Assembly: GCA_032717465.1 (NCBI GenBank)
Contig: JAVRFU010000154.1
Coordinates: 124,001 to 188,000 of the forward strand
Direction: 5' to 3'
DNA from: Coenobita brevimanus
Taxonomy: Eukaryota > Arthropoda > Malacostraca > Decapoda > Coenobitidae
Length of the DNA: 64,000 bases
In this document: in pieces, positions 63,501 to 64,000 of the stretch
How positions within the stretch are numbered: position 1 is the stretch's first letter
Layout: each line of letters starts with the position of its first letter
Notes under the pieces: generated by a model
The model's input: the letters and a program-made list of their open reading frames with translations, nothing else
The model's database searches: none
Told to the model about the DNA's origin: nothing
Translations under genes and position numbers: made by a program

Positions 63501-63962
63501 GGCCATACTTGAAATAAAGAAATATTAAGGAGAAAGATAAGGTGTAATATGCATACCTTAATTGCAGAGAAAAATGTACTGTATTATGAAATCTCCAGAG
63601 CCATTCAAAATATGGCCCTTAGTGTAATGGTTATGTGTAATGATTTGTACAATATCCTGACCATTACCCCTGTACTGCACCAATACACCCACAACATTGG
63701 GGTTATGGAGGCACTTGTATCACACCTATCAACAGCCTTACCCTTCTCTACATACACACTTTTATACATCTTGGCAGTTCACATCACTACACATGCACAC
63801 ACACAAATGCTCATCACAACCATACACAATAGACCTGGCTCACTTACTTGTACATCCCCCTACCTTTACATAATACATCCCTCACTTCCTGGTACCTTTG
63901 TCGTAAATTGTTTCTGAAGCCCTATCCACTCGGTTATTGTCGGGTGTCAGTAACTGAACATA
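60591..63962. other. Mostly featureless AT-rich stretch
   Basis: No gene is firmly supported. Short items: a LINE-B 3'-end remnant (ATGCAAGCACGTTGGAGCCT) at about 61018-61056 followed by a (TA)n run at 61062-61079; a (GCAT)n/(GT)n patch at about 62430-62455; an S2 SINE end at 62495-62570; and a weak exon-like block on the minus strand near 63300-63487. Long open frames here are AT-rich and look random. Confidence 0.5.
62495..62570 (+). mobile_element. SINE S2 3'-end remnant
   Basis: GTCTAGGCCTGGGTCCCTAC, ACTCTGACTGGGGCAATAAA, GGATTAGATGATGGATGGAT resemble the S2 terminus and its (GGAT)n tail, but are more diverged than the other copies. Confidence 0.6.
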
Positions 63963-64000
63963 ATCTATCTATCTATCTATCTATCTATTGCCAGACGCCT
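63963..64000 (-). mobile_element. LINE-A 3' end at the window edge
   Basis: Six ATCT units followed by ATTGCCAGACGCCT, the LINE-A 3' terminus on the minus strand. The element continues beyond the window. Confidence 0.9.

Noticed and set aside
3171..64000. CRISPR-like arrays from evenly spaced GATA, TCAA and GGAT repeats
   Set aside because: These are LINE and SINE tails; no spacers, and the DNA is eukaryotic.

Overview
This is eukaryotic nuclear DNA, most likely from an arthropod and plausibly a decapod crustacean. The signs are split exons with GT-AG junctions, long introns, a dense load of non-LTR retrotransposons, a copia element with very short LTRs, and SINEs and MITEs. The organism is inferred from the repeat families and not from any taxon-specific gene. 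I saw no rRNA, tRNA, CRISPR or prokaryotic feature.

Host genes: only scattered minus-strand exons can be defended. Three exons of mitochondrial elongation factor G (GFM1) lie at 27373-27541, 25965-26111 and 20996-21211. One exon of the ribosome-assembly GTPase-like factor TSR1 lies at 39244-39460 and carries a one-base frameshift. Three further minus-strand exon-like blocks (54833-54930, 44331-44441 and about 30905-31104) have splice-like borders, but I could not identify them.

Mobile DNA makes up most of the window. LINE-A, an RTE-like element with a (GATA)n 3' tail, occurs at least ten times on both strands. LINE-B has an APE endonuclease and a reverse transcriptase followed by a PHD-type Cys/His cluster. 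LINE-D has a (TCAA/TTGA)n tail. LINE-E has a (GAT)n tail. LINE-F is CR1-like and LINE-J is Jockey/CR1-like with a poly(A) tail. A nearly whole copia element (15987-20892) lies next to a GFM1 exon in the opposite orientation. A 4.7-kb pogo/Tigger transposon (48498-53197) sits exactly inside a LINE-B copy. A piggyBac-type MITE (36400-36774, TTAA duplicated) and a hAT-type MITE (31698-31992, 8-bp duplication) sit inside other repeats.

Layout: 1-15.4 kb is broken LINE-F, LINE-A, LINE-B and SINE copies; 15.6-20.9 kb holds the copia element; 21-27.5 kb is the GFM1 exon region with LINE-J in one intron; 27.9-30.6 kb is a long LINE-A copy; 31.2-39.2 kb is LINE-E and LINE-B with nested SINEs and MITEs; 39.2-45.3 kb holds the TSR1 exon, LINE-F, LINE-A and satellite-like DNA; 45.3-54.85 kb is a nested repeat block bracketed by a 90-bp direct repeat; 55-60.6 kb is LINE-D and LINE-A; 60.6-64 kb is mostly unannotated, with a new LINE-A starting at the right edge.

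The most novel signal is a modular SINE system. One 5' head with a near-perfect 13-bp hairpin is joined in some copies to a tail shared with LINE-A, and in others to a tRNA-promoter-like module with a (GGAT)n tail. The clean target-site duplications let the order of insertions be read directly.
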